Part shown: in pieces, positions 34,766 to 43,838 of the stretch
Numbering within the stretch: the stretch's first letter is position 1
How the letters are laid out: every line of letters starts with the position of its first letter
Assembly (NCBI RefSeq): GCF_900119485.1
Contig: NZ_FPJZ01000013.1
Location: forward strand, 15,953 to 79,952
Length of the DNA stretch: 64,000 bases
Direction of reading: 5' to 3'
Source: Thermoactinomyces sp. DSM 45891
Lineage (GTDB): Bacteria > Bacillota > Bacilli > Thermoactinomycetales > Thermoactinomycetaceae
Made by a program: the position numbers and the translations under genes
Notes under the pieces: model-generated
What the model saw: only the letters and a program-made list of their open reading frames with translations
Database searches by the model: none
What the model was told of the DNA's origin: nothing

Positions 34766-37700
34766 ATGAAGAATCGTAAGCGTAAACCGGGTTCTGTCAA
34801 GCGCACTCTCTTCCCAAATATTGCCTTTGACGGGAATGAGCCCATTATTGAACCACACCATTCACCCTCATCAGAAGATCAAAGGTTAGTCACCTTAGAT
34901 TTATCGAATAAAGCATCTTCTGAATGGCGGCCACTAAAAGAAAAAAACCTTACAAATAATGAGCATTCCTCCGAAGAAAAGCCAGATCTAAGTGACTATG
35001 ACCTATCTCAAGAACTCTCTCTCTCTACTGGTCAATCTAAATCAGAAGAATTAGCTACACCAATTCATACCCGCAAGCCTAAAATCATTCCATCCCCTCC
35101 AGGAACCACCAGATTATCTATAAAAGATCAAATTCAAATCCATAGCTCTAAAGAACCGTACTTATACACAAACGATTTAACCGATGGGATTATCACAACG
35201 GAAAAAATCGCCAACCAAGCAGTAAACGCGTCCAAAATCAGAAGAGGCTCCATCCACCGAGATCATCTCATCAATGAATTAATCGACGAATTTAAAATTG
35301 CCTCTGAAGCGGTTACATCGTCCAAAATTGCTCCTAAGTCCATTCGCCAAGAGCATTTGGCAGAAGAAATGATCACGGGCGCCCATATTAAAAAAGAAAC
35401 CATTACCACCAAACATGTACAACCACGTTCCATTCAATCAAACTTATTAGCAGATCGCTCCATTGACTCGTCCAAAATTCAGGAGTATGCCATTCTCGCA
35501 CAACATATCGCACCAGGTCATATTGAAGGAGAGCATATTTCAGAGCAGGCGATCTCGTCCGAACAAATTAAAAATGGCTCAATCTCAACCGTTCATCTAA
35601 CCAATCAAGCTGTCAATCATGCCAAGCTGGCCCATTCATCAGTATCCGCTGAAAAAATTCAATCCAATGCCGTCCACAATACACATATCCAAGAAGGTGC
35701 CATCACCGGAAATAAAATATCGGATCATTCCATATCCACAAATCACTTAACACAACAACTCATCCATGAACAACATCTACACAATCAAGCTGTCACAGCT
35801 GAAAAAATCGCTGATCTATCCATTCAACAAGAGCATCTCATTGATCATAGCATTCAAACACGCCATATTTCCTATCAATCTATCCATACTCCACATATTG
35901 CAAATCAGGCTATTACCCATGATTTGATCGCTCCAGAATCAATTGATGAAGGCATGATTCAAGACAAATGTATTCAACATTACCATCTCGCTCCTAACAT
36001 CATCCATGAAGAACATCTCACATCTGAGATTATCGGAAAAAATCATATCCAGCCGCAGTCCATCATGGAACAACACATCCGCAATCAATCCATTTCTGGA
36101 GCCAAACTAATCGACCTTTCGATTACAGCATCAAAATTGTCTCCTGAATCCGTCTCCACTTCTAAGCTAATCAATCTATCCGTCACAACAGAAAAAATTG
36201 CCGATAAAGCAATCAATGGAGAAAAAATCGTTGATAAATCAATCCGCGGAGAACATATCATTCCTTCCTCCATTCAATCCTCACATATACATGAATCAGC
36301 GATTACAGCAAAATCAATCGCACACAATGCCATTCAAGCCGAACATATCGACCATGAGGCCATCTGTGAAGATCATATCGCCCCTCACACCATTGGCATC
36401 AAGCATATTCAAGAAAACTCGATTACAGAAAAGACCATCGCTCCTAAGTCCATTGGCAAAGATCATATACAAGAAGAGGCCATCTCCGAAGAACTCATTG
36501 CTCCCGATTCGATCTGCACACATCATATACAAGAAGAAGCCATCTCCGAAAAGCTGATCGCTCTTGGCTCCATAGGCACAAATCATATAAAAAAAGAAGC
36601 TATTACCGAAGAGCTAATCTCTCTTAAATCCGTGGGCACAAGTCACATACAACAAGAGGCTATTACCGAAGAGCTAATCTCTCCAAAATCCATAGGCACA
36701 AGTCACATGCAGATAGAATCCATCACAGAAGACCTAATCTCTCCAGAATCGATTCGCACAAATCATATTCAAGAGGAAGCTATCACTGAAAAACTCATCT
36801 CCTCTGATTCAATCAGCACTCGCCATATTCAAGAAGAGGCCATCACGGATAAGCTGATTGCCCCTTATGCCATCCACACAGAACACATGCAAGAAGAGAC
36901 CATCACAGATAAACTTATTGCTCCTGACTCCATCGACACGAAACATATGAAAAAAGAGGCTATTACCGAAGAGCTTATTGCTCCTGATTCCATCGGCACC
37001 TATCATATTCAACATGGAGCGATTACCAAGAGCCATATCGCCCAACACTCCATCCAATCTTCTCATCTAGCTGAAAAATCGATCACAGAGGATTCCCTTT
37101 CTAATAGAAGCATCTCATCTAGACACGTCCAACCAGACTCCATTCAATCCTCACATATCGCAAACTACTCGATCGTAACCGAAAAAATCGCACCTCATGC
37201 CATTCAATCCCTACACCTCAAAGACTTCTCCATCAACGAAAATCACGTTCAACCAGGAGCTATTCAATATAGTCATCTCTCTCCACAGTTAAAAGAACAA
37301 ATCGAGCCTTCCGTTTTCTCAGGAATCTGTCCGTTCACACTGAATAAAAACCAAAAGAGCATCCAAATTCACATTCCATTTTCGGTAGCAGATGATTATA
37401 TCGTGGTAGCTATGACTGATCAGCCATCTTGTTTTGCAAGCTTGGATCAAAAAAGCTCAAGCAAATTCACGCTCAGAGTGCAACACGTAGGAACCAAGTC
37501 ATCCACATCTACCTCAGGATATATCTCATGGATCGCTACTGTTCCCACCCACGCATCTACTCATACCATTACTGAGGATTTATTAAAAGAAGTTGTGGAA
37601 ATATCCTCTACATCCCATGTACAAGAAGATAAACCTAGATCAGGAAAAACTTCTACTAATACAAAGAAATCTCCCACATCTCAAAAAGTAGATTCCTCTG

Positions 37701-37903
37701 ACGCTGCAACGAATATATCTTCTTCTAATAAAGAGGATATCTCTCAGGAATCAGATCTGTCTGATGAAATCCTTACAGCAAATATTACTTCTTCTATTAA
37801 AGAAGATATCTTGCAAAAAGCAGACCCCTCTGATGAAATCCTTACAGCTGAAATCACTTCTTCAGATAAAGAAGATCGTTCAACCAAGTCTAAGTGGGAT
37901 TAG
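34766..37903 (+). CDS. Very long isoleucine-periodic repeat protein, WIAG-tail-like, probable spore surface protein
   Basis: The 1045-residue product has no signal peptide. Residues 1-130 are a polar N-terminus (basic MKNRKRKPGS start, then acidic). Residues about 135-840 are roughly 35 repeats of 20 residues (for example EAITEELIAPDSIGTYHIQH), each built of four pentads with Ile or Leu at the same position. A globular domain of about 80-90 residues contains GYISWIATVP. The end is a Ser/Asp/Lys-rich tail with a 25-residue repeat (SSIKEDILQKADPSDEILTA). I recall similar repeat proteins of spore-formers annotated as 'WIAG-tail domain'. ATG 34766 follows GAAAGGAG; the frame is open to 34712. Proximity to spoVR and coat-type genes suggests a mother-cell-made spore surface protein. 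Confidence 0.8.
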   Translation: MKNRKRKPGSVKRTLFPNIAFDGNEPIIEPHHSPSSEDQRLVTLDLSNKASSEWRPLKEKNLTNNEHSSEEKPDLSDYDLSQELSLSTGQSKSEELATPIHTRKPKIIPSPPGTTRLSIKDQIQIHSSKEPYLYTNDLTDGIITTEKIANQAVNASKIRRGSIHRDHLINELIDEFKIASEAVTSSKIAPKSIRQEHLAEEMITGAHIKKETITTKHVQPRSIQSNLLADRSIDSSKIQEYAILAQHIAPGHIEGEHISEQAISSEQIKNGSISTVHLTNQAVNHAKLAHSSVSAEKIQSNAVHNTHIQEGAITGNKISDHSISTNHLTQQLIHEQHLHNQAVTAEKIADLSIQQEHLIDHSIQTRHISYQSIHTPHIANQAITHDLIAPESIDEGMIQDKCIQHYHLAPNIIHEEHLTSEIIGKNHIQPQSIMEQHIRNQSISGAKLIDLSITASKLSPESVSTSKLINLSVTTEKIADKAINGEKIVDKSIRGEHIIPSSIQSSHIHESAITAKSIAHNAIQAEHIDHEAICEDHIAPHTIGIKHIQENSITEKTIAPKSIGKDHIQEEAISEELIAPDSICTHHIQEEAISEKLIALGSIGTNHIKKEAITEELISLKSVGTSHIQQEAITEELISPKSIGTSHMQIESITEDLISPESIRTNHIQEEAITEKLISSDSISTRHIQEEAITDKLIAPYAIHTEHMQEETITDKLIAPDSIDTKHMKKEAITEELIAPDSIGTYHIQHGAITKSHIAQHSIQSSHLAEKSITEDSLSNRSISSRHVQPDSIQSSHIANYSIVTEKIAPHAIQSLHLKDFSINENHVQPGAIQYSHLSPQLKEQIEPSVFSGICPFTLNKNQKSIQIHIPFSVADDYIVVAMTDQPSCFASLDQKSSSKFTLRVQHVGTKSSTSTSGYISWIATVPTHASTHTITEDLLKEVVEISSTSHVQEDKPRSGKTSTNTKKSPTSQKVDSSDAATNISSSNKEDISQESDLSDEILTANITSSIKEDILQKADPSDEILTAEITSSDKEDRSTKSKWD
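35170..37290 (+). repeat. In-frame tandem repeats, about 60 bp per unit
   Basis: About 35 degenerate tandem units of 60 bp code for the 20-residue repeats. Units between about 36400 and 37020 are the most alike, with GAAGAG, CTGATT/CTCATT, GCTCCT and CATATTCAA at fixed phase, suggesting recent expansion. Towards the 3' end the phase becomes 30 bp (10 residues). Confidence 0.9.
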
Positions 37904-37915
37904 ATCTACCATTTC

Positions 37916-37968
37916 AATAACCGAAGCGGTTTCGTAATTCGCTAAACCGCTTCGGTTATTTTTTTCTC
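37916..37968 (+). terminator. Terminator of the repeat-protein gene
   Basis: AATAACCGAAGCGGTTT pairs exactly with its complement around an 11-base loop and is followed by TTTTTTT. Confidence 0.92.
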
Positions 37969-37971
37969 GTT

Positions 37972-38022
37972 AAAAAGACAGAGCCATGTAGAGTGAAGTG
38001 TACCTCACATAGCCCTGTCTTT
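37972..38022 (-). terminator. Terminator of spoVR
   Basis: On the minus strand a stem of about 16 bp with two mismatches (AAAGACAGGGCTATGT arm) ends in CTTTTTAAC directly after the spoVR stop. Confidence 0.7.
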
Positions 38023-38025
38023 CTA

Positions 38026-39438
38026 TCACACATATCGCCGAATCACTTTTTTGCCATTAAAACTAAAAATCACATTCCTCTTCTCTACAATTGTCTCCAT
38101 ATGAACCGACTTACCCCAAAGCGCATAGACATGAGGCAATGTTTTTTCTAAATACTTCACATCTAATTCTACTCCCTCAAAGCGATGGGCGAGTAATAAC
38201 TCTCCACTACTTTGATAATCCCCGTCTTTCACTAAAATAACAGGACTTCCTCCATTAACCCGACTCGCAACTAGCTCTTCACGCACGTTTTCCCACGCAG
38301 TATCCGTAACAATCCATTCGTTTCCTTTTTTTTCATATATATATAAGTCCAAGTCCTCTACTAATTTCTTCGTTAGATAGTTTCGTATAAAAGAAAGATC
38401 GGAATCAAGTTCTCTCACTTCAAAGATTTTCTTACGTCCACTCCCCGGAACTCTTCTATATAAATCTTGTTCTTCCCTCGTAGGATGATCCCATCTCTGT
38501 TCAATATCTTCAAACATCTTCAGCCCTAAGTAATATGGATTCAGCGAAGTGGAAGAGGGCTGGATCACAGAGGCATTTAGTTTCGCAAATTCAACAGTCT
38601 CTGCTTCATTCAGGTCTAACTCTCTCATAATCCGGATATGCCAGTAGGAAGCCCATCCTTCGTTCATCACTTTGGTTTCAATCTGTGGCCAGAAGTACAG
38701 CATCTCTTCCCGCATTATGGTTAAGATATCCTGCTGCCACTCGGTCAAATCTGGACTATGGCTCATGAGGAATAATAGAAGATCTTTTTGTGGATACTCT
38801 GGAAATGTTTTTTTCAATGACTCATTTACAGCAGGTTTAGGTGGTAACTTCGGAGAGTCCAAATTCCATAGATCATCATAGGGAGTCGTCTTACTAGTAG
38901 GTGGAGTTGCTTTAGATGAGGATGGATTTCGTGCCGATTTCCATAACGTGGGGTCAATATGCTCTTGAATCGCCAAGACATGATCGATAAAAGTCTCTAC
39001 TTCCTCCTTGCCATAACGCAACTCATATTCACGAATTCGATCAGAGCTGGCAGACATCCGTTCCATCATATCTCTGGATGTATTACCAAAGCGAACGTTA
39101 TTCTTGAAAAAGTCGCTATGCGCGAGGACATGCGCTACAATCAGCTTATTTTGCAGTAAGCTGTTTCCTTTTAATAAGAAGGCATAGCATGGATTTGTAT
39201 TAATAACCAATTCATAAATCTTACTTAGATTAAAGTCGTACTGCATCTTCATCTTGTGATACATCTTGCCAAAGCTCCAGTGGGAAAAACGCGTTGGCAT
39301 CCCATACGCGCCAAATGTATAAATGATGTCAGCCGGACAAATCTCATATCTCATCGGAAAGAAATCAAGACCAAATCCTTCTGCGATTTCCGTTATCTCT
39401 GCAATTGCCTTTTCAAGAGCTTTTTTTTCATGAGTCAT
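38026..39438 (-). CDS. spoVR: Stage V sporulation protein R (SpoVR)
   Basis: The 470-residue soluble protein has the conserved blocks GLDFFPMRYEICPADIIYTFGAYGMPTRFSHWSFGKMYHKMK, LVINTNPCYAFLLKGNSLLQNKLIVAHVLAHSDFFKNN, and TKVMNEGWASYWHIRIMRE. In B. subtilis it is needed for proper spore cortex formation; homologues such as YcgB occur in non-spore-formers. ATG 39438 follows AAAGGGA at about ten bases; the open frame reaches 39459. Confidence 0.95.
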   Translation of the reverse strand: MTHEKKALEKAIAEITEIAEGFGLDFFPMRYEICPADIIYTFGAYGMPTRFSHWSFGKMYHKMKMQYDFNLSKIYELVINTNPCYAFLLKGNSLLQNKLIVAHVLAHSDFFKNNVRFGNTSRDMMERMSASSDRIREYELRYGKEEVETFIDHVLAIQEHIDPTLWKSARNPSSSKATPPTSKTTPYDDLWNLDSPKLPPKPAVNESLKKTFPEYPQKDLLLFLMSHSPDLTEWQQDILTIMREEMLYFWPQIETKVMNEGWASYWHIRIMRELDLNEAETVEFAKLNASVIQPSSTSLNPYYLGLKMFEDIEQRWDHPTREEQDLYRRVPGSGRKKIFEVRELDSDLSFIRNYLTKKLVEDLDLYIYEKKGNEWIVTDTAWENVREELVASRVNGGSPVILVKDGDYQSSGELLLAHRFEGVELDVKYLEKTLPHVYALWGKSVHMETIVEKRNVIFSFNGKKVIRRYV

Positions 39439-39589
39439 CAGCAATCGATCCCTTTCCATGTAGGTTTTATACCGCTCATATCAGGTGCATCGATCTATCA
39501 ACACAAATCATTATCTTTCTAAACATTATAACAAAAACAGAACATTCTTGACATACGGCGCGAATCTCTTTCTTACCAAAAAGTTAACA

Positions 39590-39618
39590 TTGACATCAAA
39601 AAAGACGAGGAGTATAAT
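39590..39618 (+). promoter_or_regulatory. Sigma-A promoter of the mgtE transcript
   Basis: A perfect TTGACA (39590-39595), a 17-base spacer and a perfect TATAAT (39613-39618) lie about 25 bases before the M-box leader. Confidence 0.88.
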
Positions 39619-39644
39619 TTCCGTGTCGTATAGACAATTTTATA

Positions 39645-39806
39645 TTTTGTCTCTATTAGGTGAGGCTCCTATACGGAGAGACGCTACTGCCCAGCAATGT
39701 CGAGAGACGCCAATGGGTCAACAGGAAAGATCGGAGAGAAGGTCTTTCTTAATGTAGCTGGTCATAAAGACCTATGCCGTATAGTGCCAAAGCTCAAATG
39801 AGGGGG
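39645..39806 (+). ncRNA. M-box (ykoK) magnesium riboswitch
   Basis: The leader contains the M-box hallmark blocks in order: TTAGGTGAGGCTCCTAT, GGAGA then CGCTACTGCCC, AATGTCGAGAGACGCCAATGGGT, CAACAG, and the closing GCCGTATAGTGCCAAAGCTC segment. It lies between a perfect promoter and an intrinsic terminator upstream of a magnesium transporter gene. In this class Mg2+ binding favours the terminator, so mgtE is expressed when magnesium is low. Confidence 0.93.
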
Positions 39807-39877
39807 ACAACTAGGGATTCGTTCTATTTGCTATTACTATTTGCTATTTCACAGCATTTTTTAGGACCCATCTCTCT

Positions 39878-39915
39878 TAAAAACCCTCATCAAATGGATT
39901 GAGAGTTTTTTTTAT
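39878..39915 (+). terminator. Regulatory terminator of the M-box leader
   Basis: A CTTAAAAACCCTC stem with GAGAGTTTTTTTT lies 30 bases before the mgtE start. It is the expression platform expected for the M-box, and its left arm could alternatively pair with the upstream leader. Confidence 0.8.
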
Positions 39916-39944
39916 TCTATGCCTTTTGTGAGGAGGGGAACTAT

Positions 39945-41294
39945 ATGGACTACAACTTAGTTCAAAATCGGATTCAAACTGTACTGAGCACTAGCCCTAA
40001 TTCAGCCGAATTATTAGAGGCAATCCAACCACTACAGCCGTATGATATCTCGCAAGTTATCGGTCATCTAGATGAGTCAGAGCAACTGAAACTGATTCCG
40101 AGTCTACCTATACCTATGGCCGCAGAATCACTCGAATACCTAGAACCAGAAGTACAATACAATATTCTCCAGCATCTCGACAACTCTATTTCTTCCTTAT
40201 TATTGAAACAAATGTCAAGTGATGCAGTCGTAGATACGTTGCTCGCGATTCATCCCTATCAAGCAGAACGCCTCTTACGCCTTCTATCAGAAGAATACCG
40301 GCTACAGATTAATAAACTGATGTCCTACCCGGAATATACAGCCGGCAGTCTCATGACCGTCGACTATATCTCTGCTAGAGCATACTGGAGTTGTGATCGC
40401 ACCCTAGATCATATTCGAAAAGTAGGGCATGAAGCCGAAATCGTCTCTTACATCTATGTCACCAATGTTCGGGGTGAATTAGTCGGGGTCGCCTCGTTGA
40501 AAGAAATGATTTTAGCTAGTCGAGATACGACAATCGGGACCATCTCAACAGCTGAACTCATTTCCGTACCCGCTGAGATGGAGCAAGAAGAAGTAGCGAA
40601 AATCTTATCTCGCTATGATTTATATGCACTACCAGTCGTGGATACCCAAAAACGTCTCGTTGGCATTATCACACACGATGATGTAGTAGATGTATTAGAA
40701 GAAGAAGCGACTGAAGACTTCCAAAAGCTCGGAGGTAGCCAGCCGCTAGAAGAACCCTACTTCAAAGCAACTGTCTGGAATCTCTACAGCAAACGAATTA
40801 TATGGCTACTCGTTTTATTTGCTGGAGGAGCCTACACATCAACTGTGATCGAATCCTATCAATCCGCTCTAAATCAAGTCGTAGCTCTCTCTTTCTTTAT
40901 CCCCCTTCTCACAGGGACAGGTGGGAATACAGGCTCACAGATCGTCACTACTCTCGTTAGAGCTCTCGGAGTAGGAGAAGTTCACTTTTCAGATGTGTTT
41001 CGCGTAATTCGTAAAGAATTAATCACAGGATCTCTTATAGGAGTCTCTCTTGGAATCATCGCTTTAGCCCGATCATGGATGATGGGCGTAGACATCAACG
41101 TGACCTATGTCGTTGCAGTCTCTGCCTTATGTATCGTGCTTTGGTCATCACTGGTATCCTCGTTTTTACCGCTCATGCTTCATCGTCTCAAAGTCGATCC
41201 CGCCGTCGTATCAGGGCCACTCATTACGACTTTAGTAGATGGAACAGGACTCATCATCTACTTCACAATGGCTCAGTTCATTTTGCATATCTAA
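39945..41294 (+). CDS. mgtE: Magnesium transporter MgtE
   Basis: The 449-residue product has a cytosolic N-domain of helical repeats (about 1-125), a CBS pair (about 130-255, with SYIYVTNVRGELVGVASLKEMI and LYALPVVDTQKRLVGIITHDDVVDV), and a C-terminal five-helix channel domain. The channel contains the MgtE signature FFIPLLTGTGGNTGSQIVTTLVRALGVGE. The N and CBS domains act as magnesium sensors that gate the pore in the characterised family. GAGGAGGGG precedes ATG 39945. It is controlled by the upstream M-box. Confidence 0.97.
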   Translation: MDYNLVQNRIQTVLSTSPNSAELLEAIQPLQPYDISQVIGHLDESEQLKLIPSLPIPMAAESLEYLEPEVQYNILQHLDNSISSLLLKQMSSDAVVDTLLAIHPYQAERLLRLLSEEYRLQINKLMSYPEYTAGSLMTVDYISARAYWSCDRTLDHIRKVGHEAEIVSYIYVTNVRGELVGVASLKEMILASRDTTIGTISTAELISVPAEMEQEEVAKILSRYDLYALPVVDTQKRLVGIITHDDVVDVLEEEATEDFQKLGGSQPLEEPYFKATVWNLYSKRIIWLLVLFAGGAYTSTVIESYQSALNQVVALSFFIPLLTGTGGNTGSQIVTTLVRALGVGEVHFSDVFRVIRKELITGSLIGVSLGIIALARSWMMGVDINVTYVVAVSALCIVLWSSLVSSFLPLMLHRLKVDPAVVSGPLITTLVDGTGLIIYFTMAQFILHI

Positions 41295-41334
41295 CTCTCA
41301 TTGATTATTTTTAAAAACGCATAGGAGTGATCTT

Positions 41335-41397
41335 ATGGACAGTTCCAGTCCTAGGTTGCGATCTAAAATGAATCCCAGAAAACAAATGGAGAACTAA
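41335..41397 (+). CDS. Putative 20-residue small protein after mgtE
   Basis: TAGGAGTG lies seven bases before ATG 41335. The frame encodes a 20-residue basic hydrophilic peptide (MDSSSPRLRSKMNPRKQ...) whose stop codon falls within the left arm of the mgtE terminator. It would be cotranscribed with mgtE. The short ORF may be chance; it has no known family, and it lacks hydrophobic residues that would suggest membrane action. Confidence 0.4.
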   Translation: MDSSSPRLRSKMNPRKQMEN

Positions 41398-41440
41398 CTA
41401 GTTGAGAATGATCTCATCCTAAACTAGTTGTTCTCCATTT
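41384..41440 (+). terminator. Terminator of the mgtE unit
   Basis: AAATGGAGAAC-AACTAGTT pairs with AACTAGTTGTTCTCCATTT around a 16-base loop, followed by a short T-rich stretch. Confidence 0.8.
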
Positions 41441-41583
41441 CTATTTATAAAAAGCAATATCTATTAATTATAATTTTTTAAATTAATTTATTTTTTGATC
41501 TAATACAAATTGGTGGTGAATTCCCAACCTTTTGCGTGTATGATATAGCTATAGTTACAACATTAAAGAGGAGGCTTACCCTT

Positions 41584-42759
41584 TTGAAGCGTAATTTTCT
41601 TACTATTCTCACTGTGTTTGGACTTGTTACCACCACAGCTGTCGGCTGTAATACCGATGCTGGAGGGAATAACACCATCAAAATAGCAACACAAAGCCCG
41701 CTTTCCGGAAGTAGCTCCACCTTAGGGGAAGCGATTAAATTGGGAGCTCAGCTAGCACTGGAAGAAAACCAGGAAAAGTTCAAGAAACTCGGCTTTACTC
41801 TACAGCTTGTTCCTTTTGATGATCAAGGAGATCCAAAAGTGGGTGTGTCAAACGCACAAAAATTAGCAGCTGACCAAAGTATCCTCGGGATTGTAGGACA
41901 CTTAAACTCAGGTGTGGCCATCCCTGCCTCATCCACTTATGAAAACAATTCCATTGCGATGGTTTCACCAGCTAACACAGCTGTGGAATTAACTGAACAA
42001 GGGAAAAAATCAGTAAACAGAATCGTGGCGCGTGATGATTTCCAAGGACCTGCCGCTTTTGGATTTGCAACAGACCATCTCAAAGCAAAAAATATTTTCA
42101 TTATTCAAGATAAATCAGCCTATGGACAAGGACTTGCTGAAAATTTCAAAAAAGTAGCCGAGAAGAAACAGGCAAAAATCGTTGCTTATGAAGGAATTAC
42201 CGTAGGTGAGCAAGACTTTAACGGTGTTTTGAACCAAGTAGTAGCCAAAAAGCCTGATCTCATCTACTTCGGTGGACTTTATGGGGAGGGCGGCTTACTC
42301 GTGAAACAAGCCCGTGAAAAAGGGATTAATATCCCCGTTATGGGTGGCGACGGTTTCGATAGTTCTGATATGGTCAAAATTGCTGGCAAAGGGGTAAAAA
42401 ATACATTTTACACCTCGGTAGCAGCTGACATCTCCAATACCCCAGAGGGACAGAATTTCGTAAAAAAATACCAAGCAAAATTTGGTGACAAGAAATCAGT
42501 TCAATCCTTCTCCTACTATGGATATGACAGTATGGGTGTTATCCTCAAAGGTCTAGAAGACTCCATCACGAAAAATGGAAACAAAAAACCAACCCGTGAG
42601 CAGGTTAGAGATGCTATTCGCGCAGTCCAAGACTTTCAAGGAATCGCAACCAAAATAGGCTTTGATGCGAAGGGTGATAACAAATACGCAAAAGTATTTG
42701 TCTTCCAATTTGAGGACAAATACCCCGGAAAACAGGTTGGAGCTATAGAGAAACAGTAG
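41584..42759 (+). CDS. livK: Branched-chain amino acid ABC transporter, substrate-binding lipoprotein
   Basis: The protein starts with TTG 41584, eight or nine bases after GAGGAGG, and is about 391 residues long. An N-terminal signal ends in TTAVGC, a lipobox-like site, so it should be lipid-anchored. The mature part is a type I periplasmic-binding fold of the Leu/Ile/Val family: IKIATQSPLSGSSSTLGEAIKLGAQLALEE, VGHLNSGVAIPASSTYENNSIAMVSPANTAVEL, and FSYYGYDSMGVILKGLEDS. The first gene of livKHMGF is separated from livH by an intrinsic terminator, which may give excess binding protein. Confidence 0.95.
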   Translation: MKRNFLTILTVFGLVTTTAVGCNTDAGGNNTIKIATQSPLSGSSSTLGEAIKLGAQLALEENQEKFKKLGFTLQLVPFDDQGDPKVGVSNAQKLAADQSILGIVGHLNSGVAIPASSTYENNSIAMVSPANTAVELTEQGKKSVNRIVARDDFQGPAAFGFATDHLKAKNIFIIQDKSAYGQGLAENFKKVAEKKQAKIVAYEGITVGEQDFNGVLNQVVAKKPDLIYFGGLYGEGGLLVKQAREKGINIPVMGGDGFDSSDMVKIAGKGVKNTFYTSVAADISNTPEGQNFVKKYQAKFGDKKSVQSFSYYGYDSMGVILKGLEDSITKNGNKKPTREQVRDAIRAVQDFQGIATKIGFDAKGDNKYAKVFVFQFEDKYPGKQVGAIEKQ

Positions 42760-42771
42760 TCCTTTTTTCTA

Positions 42772-42806
42772 TGAGATGAAGGATCACACCTTCATCTCTT
42801 TTTTAC
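42772..42806 (+). terminator. Intercistronic terminator/attenuator between livK and livH
   Basis: AGATGAAGG/CCTTCATCT with a six-base loop is followed by CTTTTTTAC. It lies inside the operon, so partial read-through is expected. Confidence 0.75.
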
Positions 42807-42851
42807 AAAAAAACTTATAAAACTATACGTTCTAGAAAGGAATTGACCCTT

Positions 42852-43829
42852 ATGCAAGAGATCCTCTCCACACTACCTCAGGTACTCTTGGACGGTCTGA
42901 CCCTCGGTGCCATTTATGCAGTTGTTGCTCTTGGATATACCATGGTATACGGAATTTTGGAACTCATCAACTTTGCACACGGTGAGATTTTTATGGCAGG
43001 AGCCTTTATTGGAACAGCCCTTTTATTTGGCTTTGTGGACATTGGCCTTGCTTTGAACTGGGTAACCTTGATACTCGTTCTCATTTTTGCTTCTATCTTA
43101 ACAGGTATGATCGGCGTCGGGATTGAACGCGTCGCTTATCGCCCCCTCCGAACAGCCCCCAAACTCATTCCTTTGATCTCGGCTGTCGGAATCTCCTTTA
43201 TCCTTCAAGACATCGTCCGATTTATCGCAGAGTACAAAACAGGAAACTACATTGTTACAGGACAAACCATCTTCGAAAATAAGATTGCCATCCCTGCATT
43301 TTCGGTAGGTGGATACGAAGTTCATGCATCCGCTATCAAATCAAATACTGTGATTGTAATCGGAATCGCAGTTCTAATCATGATTGTACTCGATATCTTC
43401 GTAAACCGTACCAAGTGGGGAATCGCCATGCGTGCTGTCGCTCAAGATCGCGCTACAGCAGCTTTAATGGGGATAAATGTAAATAAAGTGATCTCACTCA
43501 CCTTCTTTATCGGTTCGGCGATCGGTGGAGCAACCGGCGTTCTCTATGCCCAGCAATATGCCACCATTAATCCTTTTATCGGCTTCATCTTGGGATTAAA
43601 AGCGTTTACCGCTGCTGTTTTAGGGGGGATAGGGAATATCCGTGGAGCTATGTTTGGTGGGCTTTTAATTGGTTTATTAGAAGTATTTGCAGCCGCTAAC
43701 TTAGGCATTCTGACCGGTGGAGCCCTAGGCGCTGAGTATAAAGATGTATTTGCATTTATCATTCTCATACTAGTCCTCATTTTTAAACCTGCAGGCCTCT
43801 TTGGTCAAGCAGTAAAAGAGAAAGTGTAG
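42852..43829 (+). CDS. livH: Branched-chain amino acid ABC transporter permease LivH
   Basis: The 325-residue polytopic permease has the family start ILSTLPQVLLDGLTLGAIYAVVALGYTMVYGILELINFAHGEIFM. It also has GIERVAYRPLRTAPKLIPLISAVGISF, GIAMRAVAQDRATAALMGINVNKVISLTFFIGSAIGG and a C-terminal LGGIGNIRGAMFGGLLIGLLE. ATG 42852 fits AAAGGA spacing. It pairs with LivM to form the channel. Confidence 0.95.
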   Translation: MQEILSTLPQVLLDGLTLGAIYAVVALGYTMVYGILELINFAHGEIFMAGAFIGTALLFGFVDIGLALNWVTLILVLIFASILTGMIGVGIERVAYRPLRTAPKLIPLISAVGISFILQDIVRFIAEYKTGNYIVTGQTIFENKIAIPAFSVGGYEVHASAIKSNTVIVIGIAVLIMIVLDIFVNRTKWGIAMRAVAQDRATAALMGINVNKVISLTFFIGSAIGGATGVLYAQQYATINPFIGFILGLKAFTAAVLGGIGNIRGAMFGGLLIGLLEVFAAANLGILTGGALGAEYKDVFAFIILILVLIFKPAGLFGQAVKEKV

Positions 43830-43838
43830 GTGAAAATC

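Noticed and set aside
36314..37066. Minus-strand open frames within the repeat gene
   Set aside because: They are mirror frames caused by the repeat composition, with no ribosome sites.
35170..37290. Regular repeats of about 60 bp that could suggest a CRISPR array
   Set aside because: The repeats are degenerate, contiguous without unique spacers, and encode a continuous protein frame.
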